A stretch of DNA of 64,000 bases, from positions 53,128,546 to 53,192,545 of the forward strand of contig OY997589.1 in NCBI GenBank assembly GCA_963921825.1, in the 5' to 3' direction. Below, piece after piece: positions 1-12,333 of the stretch; position 1 is the first letter of the stretch, and the number at the start of each line of letters is the position of its first letter. The position numbers were made by a program, and so were the translations under genes. Origin of the DNA: Erodium maritimum. Its lineage: Eukaryota > Streptophyta > Magnoliopsida > Geraniales > Geraniaceae. The notes below the pieces were generated by a model. That model did no database searches. It had not been told where the DNA came from and saw nothing but the letters and a program-made list of their open reading frames with translations.

Positions 1-894
1 AGCGGTGGTCGTAGTTGTTCTGACTCGCCGAAGCCATCGCCGGCTCGGTCTCGAGCCTGAGCAGAATTGGGCCAGCTTCAGACGGGCTTTGGGCCTAGCA
101 GATGGTTTGGGCCGTGGGAAGGTCAGTATGGATCTAACCAAATTCGGGCCTTGGGCCAGTTGGACTTCAGACCGGGTCTGGACCGGGTCCTGACACGGGT
201 CTGGACCGGGTTCGGGCTCGGATCCGGGTCATTTGATATGATGTGCCTCCTCTGGACCGAGGGAGAATTTTATATGATGTGGGTACTCTGGTGGATCGGA
301 ATTATGGGAACCGATGTGATCCTAGAATCTACCCATGGATCGGAGGCTTGAGAAAGCAAGTGGTTGGCATGATATACATTACTCCCATATTACTCATATT
401 GATTCGTTATAGTAATTTTTATGAAATCTTTTAAGTTACTATTACCTTTAAGAATCTGATATTGTTGTAATCTAATTTATTCACTGGTCTTTCATTGTTC
501 ATCGTACTATTATGTTATTTACGTTATCTGTTTAAGCAGTTTAAGTAATGATCTAAAGGTGGAGTTATTAAGATTTTTCCTACTGAGCGCAAGCTCATCC
601 CCTTTGTTTCTCTTACTGTTTTACAGGAGCACCCGATGTCTAGAGAGTTCGAGGCTTGGGAGCTTCAGCTTATGGTGGGGGTTATCATAGATTTATGTTG
701 GTTTTTTGTACTAAACATTTTATATATTACTTTGTGTGTTGAGCTTTGACTCAATGGAGATTCTAAACTATTTATTGGTGATTTGAGGAGGTTTACTCAT
801 TTATTTAAAGGTTTACGTTTATTAATTATCTCTTTTCTATTATTAATTCTGGTCACGTCTCGAGTCCGGCTAAAACCGGATTTGGGGCGTGACA
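1..894 (+). repeat. 5' LTR of gypsy element G1 (left part outside window)
   Basis: This stretch matches parts of the LTR at 6290-9212 and ends in the same GGGGCGTGACA, directly before a primer-binding site, so it is the right part of a 5' LTR. It is much shorter than the right-hand copy. About 14 differences over the last 650 bases (roughly 2 percent) point to insertion within about the last million years at usual plant LTR rates. The family is Ty3/gypsy with long LTRs. Confidence 0.85.
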
Positions 895-897
895 ATT

Positions 898-910
898 TGG
901 TATCAGAGCC
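898..910 (+). other. Primer-binding site of G1 (tRNA-iMet)
   Basis: TGGTATCAGAGCC lies three bases after the 5' LTR end. It is complementary to the 3' end of plant initiator-methionine tRNA, the usual minus-strand primer for Ty3/gypsy and Ty1/copia elements. Confidence 0.9.
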
Positions 911-2900
911 TGGTTTTATTTGAAACTGGTTGAAAATTTTGAACTGTTTTCAAAACCTCGGACCAACGTCAATTATGTGGGTAGAGTTAGGAGGTCTAAG
1001 TCGTGAACTCAGTGACGCAAGTGAAAATATTTGATGCGTAGAGTGGGAACGACACGAATCCTGATTGTCTCAATGGTTGTTTAAATTTGAATCTCTTTAT
1101 TATGATGGTTACATCGCTGGATTGGGATCCTTACCCTATTGACTGTAAGATACAGTGATCGGTGAAGCCGAATGGTTGAGATTGGTATTGGGTTAACGAG
1201 CGGTTATCGAGTCGTTGTAAATTGGTTGTTGAGTAAATCATTTGTTCAGAAAGATTATTAATTTGAGTTTTTGTGGCAATGATGTGAGTTGCTAAGCTAA
1301 GAGTATACTACGATGGTTGTGATTTTATGGGTGGTTTTGTGGAGGTGTACCCACCTTCCGACTAGAAGTCGGTAAAGCGTGCAACGATTCTGAGATTTTG
1401 GGGCACGAGAACCCTGTGGTATTTTGGGGAGCACGAGAACTCCGTACACTGAGAATTTCGAGGAACATGGGAACTTCGGTTATTGATTGTGTTGTATACT
1501 TTGAAGAGTATGAGAACTCTGTGTATTGATTGTGTTGTGTACTTTGCGGAGCGTGAGAACTCTAAGTATTGAATGCCTTGTGAAAATTAATTGGTAATTG
1601 TGGATTTGTTTAAGTACCCACCGTGCTTTAAGAACTAAAGTTGAATTTTCTATTGAGTCGAAATCGTTAGTGAGTTTGAAATTTGACTTTGAGTTTGAAG
1701 CTAAGACTTAACTTAAATTTGAAATTGAGCTCGAAATGGAAAGTAAGTCGAGACAGAGGTTGAGATTGAAATTAAGATCGGGTTTAGATCGGTTGAACGA
1801 GCGATGCTCGGGTTGGTTATGACACGTTGGTTCAATAATTATTGAAGGAATTGCCGTTTGGGTCAGCCGTTAATTGATAAGTAAAACCTGAAGAGTTGAA
1901 TTTAACCGGGTAATATTAAGATATTTGCTAAGACCCGCGTGAGTTACTGTGGTGTTCAAGATGTGGTTTAATTGAGGTGTTTTCTGTGTACCTTATGGGT
2001 AGGACTCTGTGTACAGGTTATTATATAAATGTCCCGCTTAAGCGGATGGTTTGAGGAAAATACAAACGGGTCATGCCGAATTTTCGGTAGAAACTGAAGT
2101 GTTTGCACTATCACGGGCTGACTTAGGGGCGCCACTACAGTCGAGCGTGATAGAGGGATGTCAAGTTGTTACAACGAGATTCGGGGACGCCTGAATCGGG
2201 TTGTAACGACGTGAGATCGACATGAATGTTATAAGGAAAAAGTAAGGGATGAAGAGTATGGAAAAGAGTTGAGGACATAAATTGTGAAATTTATCGGGTT
2301 ACGATTATAAACCCTAGTGTTGGGAAGTTACCCAAATCGAGGGGTATGCTTGTTGCTTTGCGAATTGTGTGAATTGATTGAGATAGTTCCTCCTATGGGA
2401 GTTGATTGATTTGATTGAACCGATGATTGCTGTTGTGAGACGCACTAAGTTGCGGTCTTTTCTGCCTATATATAAAGTATTATATATCTACTAAGCCAAG
2501 TGCGGTTGGTCTTTTTATGATCCTTGTGGGACGCGCGTGAACGTCTTTGTGTTTTGATCGAACCAGTTGTTCTAAACGAGACTTCGTACTACCGATCCAA
2601 GTAGGATCCCTTTAAGACGCAGAAGAACGTCCCTTTATGATAAATCGAACCACTTGGGTTAAATTGAATTATGAGTACTTACGTTCTAAACGCAACGAGT
2701 ACACGAGATATTCCGTGTTTACAGTCCGAGAGGGACCAGGAGTCGCCCCGCTGTGGGGCAGAGCCAAACACCAGCCGTCGGTCTGGCAGGAACAGCGAGC
2801 GCCAGGGTACGGCTTCCACAGGGCACCAGAGTTTTGAGGTAGACCGGTAGGGTCACCATCGAGCGTTCTTCCAGTCGCAGAGTCGACTCAGGCGACCCCT

Positions 2901-3861
2901 ATGGATAAGGTGGTTCACGCAGTACCAACAGCGCTCAGCGCTCAGCAGGAGACTGCAGTACCGGCACCAGAGTCTGTGCCTACGGCCGACGTCGTCACTA
3001 TCGAGAGGCCAGGTCAGATGCACGACCAGGCTCTCAGAAATTTTTGTAGTTTGAGTACGCCAATCAATCCTGGGGGTTCAGACCCCGAGGCAGTTGTGGT
3101 ATGGTTGGAGCGGATTACCCGTAACTTTGTTACTACGAGAGTATTCGGATGGTCATCTGAGAATATTTTCACGACCGTTCAGCTTGAGAGAGAAGCATGT
3201 TACTGGTGGCAGCTTGTACAGATCAGGGTTGGAAGTGACTTTTAGCTGTTCAATAGATTGTTCTTGGAACAGTATCTTTCCCTCGATCCGTTCGAGAGGA
3301 CCAACACCAGTAGCTGTTGGATATGCAGTAGAGAGGGTTGACCGTCTCTAAGTATGAGGCGAGGTTCACGTTCCTGTACCGCTTCGCGCCGAGAGGGTGC
3401 AAACCGAGGAGACCCGTCACAGGCGTTCGAGAGAGTACTCACCCCGTCTATCGCGGATCAATTTGTAACCTTCAGAATGAGGATTTTCTGTATTAGTGGA
3501 TCAGGCGCTAGCCGTTGAGGAGCATCTTTAGGAGACCGCCAGAGCGCGGAAGAACAGGCCGAGGCCGAGTGGCTTCCTAAGGCCGTCAAGGAGTCGTAAT
3601 ACTAAGAGGCAGAGGACCTCAGGATTGTTTCAACCGCGGACCCAGTCCGGTGGGACACGACGGGTTGGGGGAACAACGTCGGTTGGATCTGCCCCGGTGA
3701 CACAGTTTTGTCCTTCATGTAGACAGTTGGGACATCTAGGCCGGGACTGCCCATGGAACGTTGGATCCACAAACCGTCCTGCAGGTCGGCCTACAAGAGC
3801 CGATAAGAGGACATGCTATTACAGCATCAGATTCTTTCACCACCGAGAGGAGAAATTCTGA
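2901..3861 (+). pseudogene. gag remnant of G1
   Basis: A conceptual stretch at 2901-3245 resembles the start of a plant gypsy gag, with a WLERI motif in the capsid region. A CCHC zinc knuckle (CPSCRQLGHLGRDC) follows near 3709-3750. Between them the frame is lost, so this is a fossil of the nucleocapsid-bearing Gag polyprotein. Downstream pol domains cannot be followed with confidence. Confidence 0.6.
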
Positions 3862-6276
3862 TTCAGCAGGGCCGAGCATACGCGATTGCCAGGCCCCGAG
3901 CTGAGGGACTTGAAACTGATCTTGAGATCGCTTAGAGTACCTATTTACGATTTACATTTTGGATTTCTTGGTCGCTGACACTTAACTATTACACTTGGTG
4001 GTGTCGTTTCGTGATTACTTTATGGTGGATCGAGGTTCAAACTGGTAAGCCCACCCGTATCTTAAACACACCGACCAGAGGTGTGACAGTACCAACGAAC
4101 GCCAGTTTGGGTTTGAGAGAGGAGCAACATATCTAGTAGTACGAGAAGTTCTTTTCTTTCTTCGATAGTGAGAATCGAGTTTTAAGAAACAATTTGTGAA
4201 ACATCAGACGTTCGTCGAACACTATCGGCAGCGAATGCCCGAGCAGTGAAAGGCTGCGGCCTTGACCAGTAAACGGTACGAACGGTCACAAGAGATGACC
4301 GAGCAACGATGAGATCAGAGTACCGCAGCGGAAGCGTGGTAGGCCCATAACCCACATGAGTAGTAATCTCCAGCTTCTTCTACCTCCGCTAGAAGGTTTA
4401 GATCATAAGGTTCGAACCTTCAAGGCGATTTTGTTTCAAAATTCCATTTAGCGAGCGAGAAGTTGCACAAGTGTGTGCCGTACTTCAGAGATTGGATTAG
4501 AATGTGCTCCCTACGTTCGTCCCGGACGGACTCAACAGTTTGTCGCCAGTTCACGCGGAACAGACGAATATCATCGAGAGTTGTTCAGACGATTCTTTTT
4601 CCAGCGGAGAAGTATACGGAAAACGAGAACCGGGTACCAAGGTGTTCCTGTTCCAGCAAGAGAAGAACGAAGCGTTGTGTGGTAGGTCGGATTTTGTGCC
4701 ATGCATGGGCACAAGGAAGATTAAGGGTTAATCTATGTTGGTTTTGAGTTGTTCGAGGAACGATGGAAGGAACCACGCTAGTTTCTGAGCTGTTCAAATT
4801 ACCGAGATCTCAGTGCATGATAATTACTCATTATGGGGTGACTTGGGTGGACTTAACTATAAATTGTTTTGACCGACAGCTCGTGAACGAGTGTCAACGG
4901 TATGAGGATTACCACCGATCGGGATAAACTTTATTGATAAATCGTGGATTATACTTCGCTGTCGAGTGTATTTATTTTGGTGTCTTGAAGGACACCTACT
5001 CTCGGCTAGAGTGCCAGTACGAGGTTCCACCATTGTTGTTGTTGTGTCGTTCGTCCGACAAGATGTTGGTAGAGTTCGTGGTTGTGCGGAACCGTGCACC
5101 GGGTTTGAGAATCGTAGTCTCGCAGATGCAATGATTTATACGAAGCGACTTGTAAGATGGTTTTGTCATAAGTGTGAACTGGTATCGACGGTAAGAGAAT
5201 TATAGCAAGTTGGTTAACTTTTGGGATCGACAGTAGTTGAGATTTGTTAGTTTCTCCTTATTCTAGGATCGTGATACTTGTCGAGTGGTTGAATCTTTAT
5301 CAGGTTGAGAATTTTGAACGGTTTTACCAGGTGTGACCTGTCGTTAGAATTGGCTAAGTATGTCGCACTTCGAATAGCGTGAGCTTCTAATGGTAGTATG
5401 TTTTGAGGCGTGCCGACTTCCGATTCGAGGTCGGTGCTTTGTTTCATTCACTTGTTTGAGGTACGCCTACCTTTCCACGAGATGTGATGAGATAAACGAT
5501 TGTTCCAGATCCTACAGTGATAATGAGGTCTTTTCGTTTTGTTGATTGGAGTGCTTATTATTTCCTTGTAATTTGTTTGTAGTCGGCCGTGACTTGGTAG
5601 TATTTGAGTTCGGTTGGGATTAATCCTGTGGCGATCACTAAGGAGAAAGTGGTTGAGTTACACTTGGGTGTGGTCCCGACTTTGTTGACTTATAGAGAGT
5701 TCCAGCAGGATACCTTGACGATGGAATTCCGGTGTGGGATATCGAGATCCTCACCTTAGTTTTCTTAAGTGTTTAGATGTTTTTCTCGACTTGTGTTATT
5801 ACTCGGTAATTTTGAGTTGGTGAAACGTTGCGCGTGTTTTCGTGAAGTTGTGTGAGACGGTTTTGTACCGCCAAGTATGGCGTTTGAGAAAATAGCGTGA
5901 GCTAGTGAAGCACGTTTAAGTGATTGTTGTGTAAAGTCGTGAACGGTTAAAGACCGTGCAGAGCCGACAAAAGGATCATCCAGTTAGAAGGCGCAGACCT
6001 CCGGAGTTTACAGTCGATGAGCGCGTATTTCTGAAAGTGAGCCTAAAGAGGACTTTTAGCGGTTCGACCGCGTCGGAGGCAAGTTGGCCCCGTAGCTTAT
6101 CGAACCTTTTCAGATCTTCAGGAAGGACTAGAGTCGTTGCATAGCAGCTTCCGCGTGTTTCTCAAACTACGGGAGCACACCACGGATCTCTAGCTCGTGA
6201 GTCGTGAGCAGGACGTACTCTGAGATAGGATCAGGAGGAGCGCGTGCGTTTTAAATTTCGAGGACGAAATTCTTTT

Positions 6277-6289
6277 AAGGGGGGAACAC
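6277..6289 (+). other. Polypurine tract of G1
   Basis: AAGGGGGGA just inside the 3' LTR is the expected plus-strand primer site. It follows the phrase TTTCGAGGACGAAATTC, which commonly precedes the 3' LTR of plant Tekay/Del-like gypsy elements. Confidence 0.7.
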
Positions 6290-9212
6290 TTTAAAGACTG
6301 GAAAAATTAAAATGGGGTAGTCTCTTGTAAAACGAAACATTGGAGTAAGTTTTTGCAAACAAGGTGTTTAAAGAGAGAATTCAAAAAAAAGAAGGCAAAA
6401 AGCAGAGTCTGGGCTGGACTGGGCCGGTCAAAGAGTCGGGCCCAGCCCAACAAGAAAACCAGGCCCATCTCGTGGGAAGCCCAAGGAAAACCCTACAACA
6501 TCCCTTCTTTTTCACGCGTTCAGCACGCGTACCGAGGCAGAATCAGATCCGCCGTCTCTCCTCTCTCTCTCAGTTCTCTCCTCCCTTCTCTCTCTCGATC
6601 TCCTCCTCTCTCGGTCTCGCCACACCTCGCCGTCACCTTCTCAGCAACCTCCGTCCCCACGTCGAGCATCTCCGTGCGTGAATCGAGAACCGTCGCCGGA
6701 GGACCATTTCGGGTACGGCGTCGGGTTCAAACCGATGGAGGAACGACGAGGGAGCGTGCCCTCGTCCCTTATTCCCTCTTCCCCAGCTCGACTAACCTGG
6801 AATCGCGGTGTTCCAAGCTTGATTCGAGCAGGCGTGGCTGGGACCGTCGCCGGAGATGGCGTGAGCTTCAGATCTGAAAACGAGGCGAGCTTTGGACGCA
6901 CTCGAGCCCCTTCCGGCACAACCACGGCGTAGCTGAGTCCTGACGCCGTTTCTCCGCTCCTTCCTCTTAGATTACGAGCCCTTCTGGCACCTCAGGCGGT
7001 GGTCGGAGTTGTTCTGACTTGCCGGAGCCATCGCCGGCTCGGTGTCGAGCTTGAGCAGAATTGGGCCAGGCAGTGTTTTGGGCTGGAGTGTTCTGGGCCA
7101 GGACGAGCGACTCGGGCCGAGCAGATGGTTTGGGCCGTGGGAAGGTCAGTATGGATCTGACCAAATTCGGGCCTTGGGCCAGTTGGACTTCAGACCGGGT
7201 CTGGACAGTGTTCGGGCTCGGATCCGGGTCAACCCGATTGAAAGTTAAATTATTTTAAAATCAGTTTCAATTAAATAATTAATTTAATTTAATTGGTTAT
7301 AAGTGGTTAATTAGAAGACATTTGTGGTTAAATCAGTGAACTTTTGGACAATTACCGGTTTTGAGTGGACTTTTTCTTTGTCAAACCTAGACGGGACTTC
7401 GCCCGAGTACAAGGGCTTGAACCTGAGCTAGAAGAACGAAGATCACGCCGGAACCCGTGTGAAGAACGGAGTTGTGATTACTCGAGCTTTTCATCAGAGT
7501 ATTATTAGAGGAAGACCACCAGGTAGGGAAAATCTTAATTTCTTATTTAACGCTTAGTTATGCATGTTAGGTTAATAAAATTGGAAAGGTCCTAGAATTG
7601 CCTATAGGATGCGAATAACTAGAATAATCGTATTTCAATTACTAATAATCGGATGAGTCTAGAATGCATGCTTAAGATGAAGATGACTAGTGTAACTCGC
7701 TTTCAATACTTGTGAATTGATTTACTGGTAGAGAGGCTGTGAAGAGCTCTCGGATTAGTTGTGTGCTAGGTTCACATGCTTGGTTGCTAGTTATTAGGAT
7801 AAACTAAGAGTCTAATGAAACTAGTTAACATGTACGTTTGAATGCTTAGTTGATCGTTCTCATGATTGATGATTGGTTGAATGCTTACTTGATTGGTTGA
7901 GTGATTGTGTTAATATAATTGTTGATTGAACGGATGATCGAGTATGAATGGTTGGGCCAAAGGGGCACAATCAGGTGATCGATGTACCGCTGGTTCGTGA
8001 CAGGTAAGTATACGTTAAGTGTGGAGTATTATTGGATGTCTTTGCTGTGATGAAAGTGTGCCTTGAGGAGTGTTCATGCTTGGTTGGATTATAATGCATT
8101 TTCATTATTCTTATTCTTGAATGCTTGTTTTTTTGGTTCGGTACTACACTGGGGGAGGTAATCCGGTGCCGTTGCGGTGGTTGGAGTTGGACATATACAG
8201 TGAGATATTGATAGATTATTGAGCCTGCGGGCGATGGGTATGGACCCTGCGGGGCATTGGTTATTGAGCCTGCGGGCAATGGTTATGGACCCTGCTGGGC
8301 ATTGGTTATTCAGCCTACGGGCAATGGTTATGGACCCTGCGGGGCGTTGATCATTGGACCCTGCGGGGCATTGATTACGGGACCCTGCGGGGCATTGATT
8401 ACCGGACGCTGCGGGGATTGATTTCTTGATATGTCACCCAAGTGTATGCATCCTGCGGGAGCACTACCTTGGTTCCCTATGACTATGGTCCTTTGGAGGC
8501 ATTTCCGAGAATCCCGATGATGAGCGTCCCTATGGGATGGTTTCCGGTGCCCCGGCGCATGTGCCTCCTCTGGACCGAGGGAGAATCTGATATGATGTGG
8601 GTACTCTGGTGGATCGGAATTATGGGAACCGATGTGATCCCAGAATCTACCCATGGATCGGAGGCTTGAGAAAGCAAGTGGTTGGCATGATATACATTAC
8701 TCCCATATTACTCATATTGATTCGTTATAGTAATTTTTATGAAATCTTTTAAGTTACTATTACCTTTAAGAATCCGATATTGTTGTAATCTAATTTTTTC
8801 ACTAGTCTTTCATTGTTCATCGTACTATTATGTTATTTACGTTATCTGTTTAAGCAGTTTAAGTAATGATCTAAAGGTGGAGTTATTAAGATTTTTCCTA
8901 CTGAGCGCAAGCTCATCCCTTTTGTTTCTCTTACTGTTTTAAAGGAGTACCCGATGTCTAGAGAGTTCGAGGCTTGGGAGCTTCAGCTTATCGTGGGGGT
9001 TATCATAGATTTATGTTGGTTTTTCGTACTAAACATTTTATATATTACTTTGTGTGTTGAGCTTTGACTCAATGGAGATTCTAAACTATTTATTGGTGAT
9101 TTAAGGAGGTTTACTAATTTATTTAAAGGTTTACGTTTATTAATTATAGCTTTTCTATTATTAATTCTGGTCACGTCTCGAGTCTGGCTAAAATCGGATT
9201 TGGGGCGTGACA
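6290..9212 (+). repeat. 3' LTR of gypsy element G1 (about 2.9 kb)
   Basis: The end (GGGGCGTGACA, 9202-9212) is fixed by the match to the left LTR; the start near 6290 is estimated from the polypurine tract. The LTR includes a CT-rich leader (6540-6620) and a tandem-repeat block near 8218-8425. Open frames such as 6353-6877 lie in this non-coding LTR. The LTR abuts a truncated minus-strand LTR at 9213, so G1 probably inserted into that older element. The matching left flank is outside the window. Confidence 0.85.
8218..8425 (+). repeat. GC-rich tandem repeats inside the G1 LTR
   Basis: About seven imperfect copies of a unit built on GGACCCTGCGGGGCATTG, first in a 45-base double period alternating with GAGCCTGCGGGCAATGG, then in a roughly 26-base single period. 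It belongs to the LTR and is not a free satellite. Confidence 0.8.
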
Positions 9213-11604
9213 GTAGCAGGGGGTGAGCATTTCGCTCACCGCCACGGATACCGGGTTGACCACAGCATACCAGCAGAAATGCCGGGAACTCGATAACAAT
9301 AACCCCGGGGACTACTACCCCAAAAATACAATTTAGACTGACGGTCACGCAATACAACTGTTCAACTTTCCCAACCATCTCACAACCCGGACACGTAATG
9401 TAGACCCGACCCAGCAGTTACGACCTCAATCAAATACGCAAATAATAACCACGGAACACCCAAAATCACAAAGGATCGCATACAACAGTCAAGATAACAA
9501 AGGATCGCACACCATCCACTCAGTTGCCGGTTGCTAACCGACTGGGCTTGAGCCTGCCCCACACAACTTTCCCCGACACGCAGTCGGGCCAGGCGATCGA
9601 CCTGTTCGCGACATATACATCAATACTTTTCCGATAGCTAGTCGGAAGGGGAGTCGCCCTTCATCGCAGAATAATGCACACTTTACCGATGGTTAGTCGG
9701 AAGGCTTGCCAACCCTTATGCGCGCGACCCCGTGGCACCCCTTTGTTGTCAGGCGGGCCCAACCTTCATGCAATCACAGTCATCACACAAGGTTCAACAA
9801 ATAGCAACAATAATATAACGACTAGCTACCCCTCAGCAAGTCAGTCAACAACCATACAGGTTTAACACCCCACAGGCACACATGGCCACCCACAAAACAC
9901 AACCAGTAACATACGGGTTCAACACCCCATAGGCACACATGGCCACCCACGAAACACCACCAATAACATAAGGGTTCAACACCCCAAAGGCACACATAGC
10001 CACAATCATAAACACAACAAGTTACTTAACCTACGGGCACAACTAAGTGCCCACATGCATTTCTATTGTTCGATAAATTCACTATCCTACGATACCATCA
10101 AGTGTCACATGCATTTCTACTAATAACTTTCCCTAATCAAGGACGATATCCGGCTACTTTTCCCTACCTCGTAACGCTTACCAAATATCCATGCTCAAGC
10201 TCCGGCGTGCTCGCAGTCACCCGTTTAGCCTCCTCTTTATGCGGTCGACGGCACGATCTAATAAGATCACAAATTAAAACACTTTTTAAGTTCGCAGGCA
10301 AATCTGAATTTTAATGAATTTGACGCCCAAACGCGACCCCGACAATGCCGATCACTCCCAAACTTCCCAATTACTCGACATTGTCAACAAAGGGAGCGGA
10401 AAAGCCCGATTCGCCCGGCTCGGCGAATCTGCCCGGGATCAGAAAACGCCCTTTCGGGGATCCGAAAATTCCCGTTTTCGTTTCTACGATCCTAAAATAA
10501 TTCAAGTGTTCCAACGCAATTGACGGAATCAATTTCCGACATCCGAGCGATTTAATTCGCGTTTAAAGTTTCTAAACCCAGCATTTCCAATTCCCACAAT
10601 TTAATCCCATAATTCGTTCCGGGTGTGAATTATCAATTCGGGGATCGTCCAAAACCACCCGAACACGAAAAATCCGAGGCCCGGGCAAGTGGGCCCCGTA
10701 CGGCCACAATGGAAAAATTTCCTTTTCGCCCCAAAATGTTCCTAACGAACCCCAAACCTCAACCATTCGTCCTTAAACCAATTCTAACCAAAACCCAACC
10801 ATATTTGACTCGTTCAAACTCAAACGCTAATTTTCAAACGTACCAAAACGAGAAAAGAATGGGTTCTCACCGTAGGGAATGACGAGGGGAGTTCGAATCC
10901 GCAGTCGTTGAGTCGATCGGTCGGTCGGATCGTCGGGAAATCAACAAAACTCCACCCTTTTTCTTTTCCTTTTTCCTTTTTCCTTTCCTCCTTCTCTCTT
11001 CTTTTCTCTATTTTTTGCTCTCTCCTCCCCTTTTCTTTTACTTTGGCCGAACACTCTTCTCTGCCTTTTCTCTCTTTATTTTGTTTCAAAAAAGACCCTA
11101 CCTCTTATTTACAAAACTACCACTCTCATTTCTTTTTCTTTATTTTAAAAACCAACCACCACCGCTTGGTTGACAAGTGTCTTGTGGGTCCTACCTTTTT
11201 GAAAAATATCTTTGTAGATATTTTTCAGTCAGATTCGCGAAATTTGGCCGTCTCGGGCCCCGTGCGGGCCCATTATCCAAGAAATTACGAAATTTCACGT
11301 GCTACAAGGAAACGGCCCAACTAAGACCGCTGTAACGACGGCTAAGGTTTTTGGATCCAAATCGGGCCTCGAACGGACCAAAACGTCGCTCAGTTGACTT
11401 TTTCGACAAAAAGTCAACTTTTCCCGAATTGGTCAAAAGTTGCCCTGAGTCACCCAGAACTCACTTTGGTAGATATCGGGGTCAACTTAAGTCCGATATG
11501 ACCCTCGGGGTCAATTTTAGGTTCATTTGAGTGTATGTCCAAAATTTTAAATTTTTTCCTTTTTCCGCCGATTTGACCAGCGTTGACCGGGAGCGGTTCT
11601 TACA
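9213..11604 (-). repeat. LTR of a second gypsy family, minus strand, partial
   Basis: Read on the minus strand this matches the solo LTR at 12334-14991 along most of its length: the TGTAAGAACC start at 11604, the GGTCAACG motif, the CT-rich leader near 10970-11080, the GACAATGTCGAGTAATT motif and the GTGAGCG hairpin near 9220-9240. It contains about three copies (roughly 9850-10020) of the same GGCCAC-bearing tandem unit. Its outer end is missing where it meets G1 at 9213, as expected if G1 landed inside it. The rest would lie left of the window. Confidence 0.8.
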
Positions 11605-11940
11605 TAGTATAATCGAATATCATCACAAGTGAAAAAAGAGTATTTTTTTCTGTTATGAATATCATTAAGACTCGGATAAAAAATTGAATCGGAAGTTAAT
11701 GTATGAATGATATCATGATTCTATACAACGAAAAAGTTATATTATTTTATTGTTTCAACAATGAAATTGTTTAAAATATTTTCAAAATTTAAAATAATAA
11801 ATATTCATTTATTGTTAATTTTATAACATGAATTGTTTTAATATTAGTTGTATTATTTTGAGGTTATTTATTTCCTTATTGAAGCATAAAGTTGTTACAA
11901 AAAAATTGGTGCCCCCCTCATTAAAAAATCTAGATCCACC
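11605..11940. mobile_element. AT-rich fragment ending in a hAT-MITE-like terminus
   Basis: This AT-rich stretch has no coding capacity. It ends with GGTGCCCCCCTCATTAAAAA followed by TCTAGATCCACCG, a terminus of the kind seen on many plant non-autonomous hAT-like elements and similar to the end of the 15557-15778 element. Its other end is missing where the minus-strand LTR begins. The assignment rests on end similarity only. Confidence 0.35.
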
Positions 11941-12333
11941 GCGTGGATTACTACTTGGGAAGGCAAGGAATATATTCCCTCTTAAAGTTAAATCCAATTA
12001 ATTAGGTCAAAACCTACTCACCTCTCTACGCCCTTCTACTCCCTCCTCGGTTACTACATCTTCTTCAGCCACAACAGGAGTATATGTAAAGATGGCTCAT
12101 CTCAACTCATCTAAACCTATCTCCACAATTATTATGTACCCGAACAGAATTTTATTTACCCCAGCTCAGAGTGAGAGGATGGGAAGATATCGACGTGACT
12201 GCCTGGCCACGTTGTCGATTGTTGAGGCTAATAAGAATCAGCTGCTGACGTTGGCTAATCACTTGACACATCGGTTGGAGGAGATTAGGATTTCCCCTGG
12301 AGGAGAATCAACAGCCGAGTTTACATGTGTGTT

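Larger units (their letters stand above)
895..6289 (+). mobile_element. Internal region of gypsy element G1, decayed fossil
   Basis: The stretch lies between the two G1 LTRs, with a primer-binding site at its left end and a polypurine tract at its right. Only short remnants of gag are recognisable. The pol part has no long reading frame and is broken many times. Because the LTRs are still about 98 percent alike while the interior barely codes, the copy was probably already non-autonomous when it inserted. Family: Ty3/gypsy, probably the Tekay/Del type by LTR size, primer and gag remnants. Confidence 0.8.

Noticed and set aside
6353-6932. Plus-strand frames of 84-174 residues
   Set aside because: They are inside the 3' LTR of G1, CT-rich and low in complexity, with no sign of a real protein.
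10820-11324. Minus- and plus-strand frames rich in Lys/Glu or Phe/Ser
   Set aside because: Low-complexity CT/GA leader of the minus-strand LTR.
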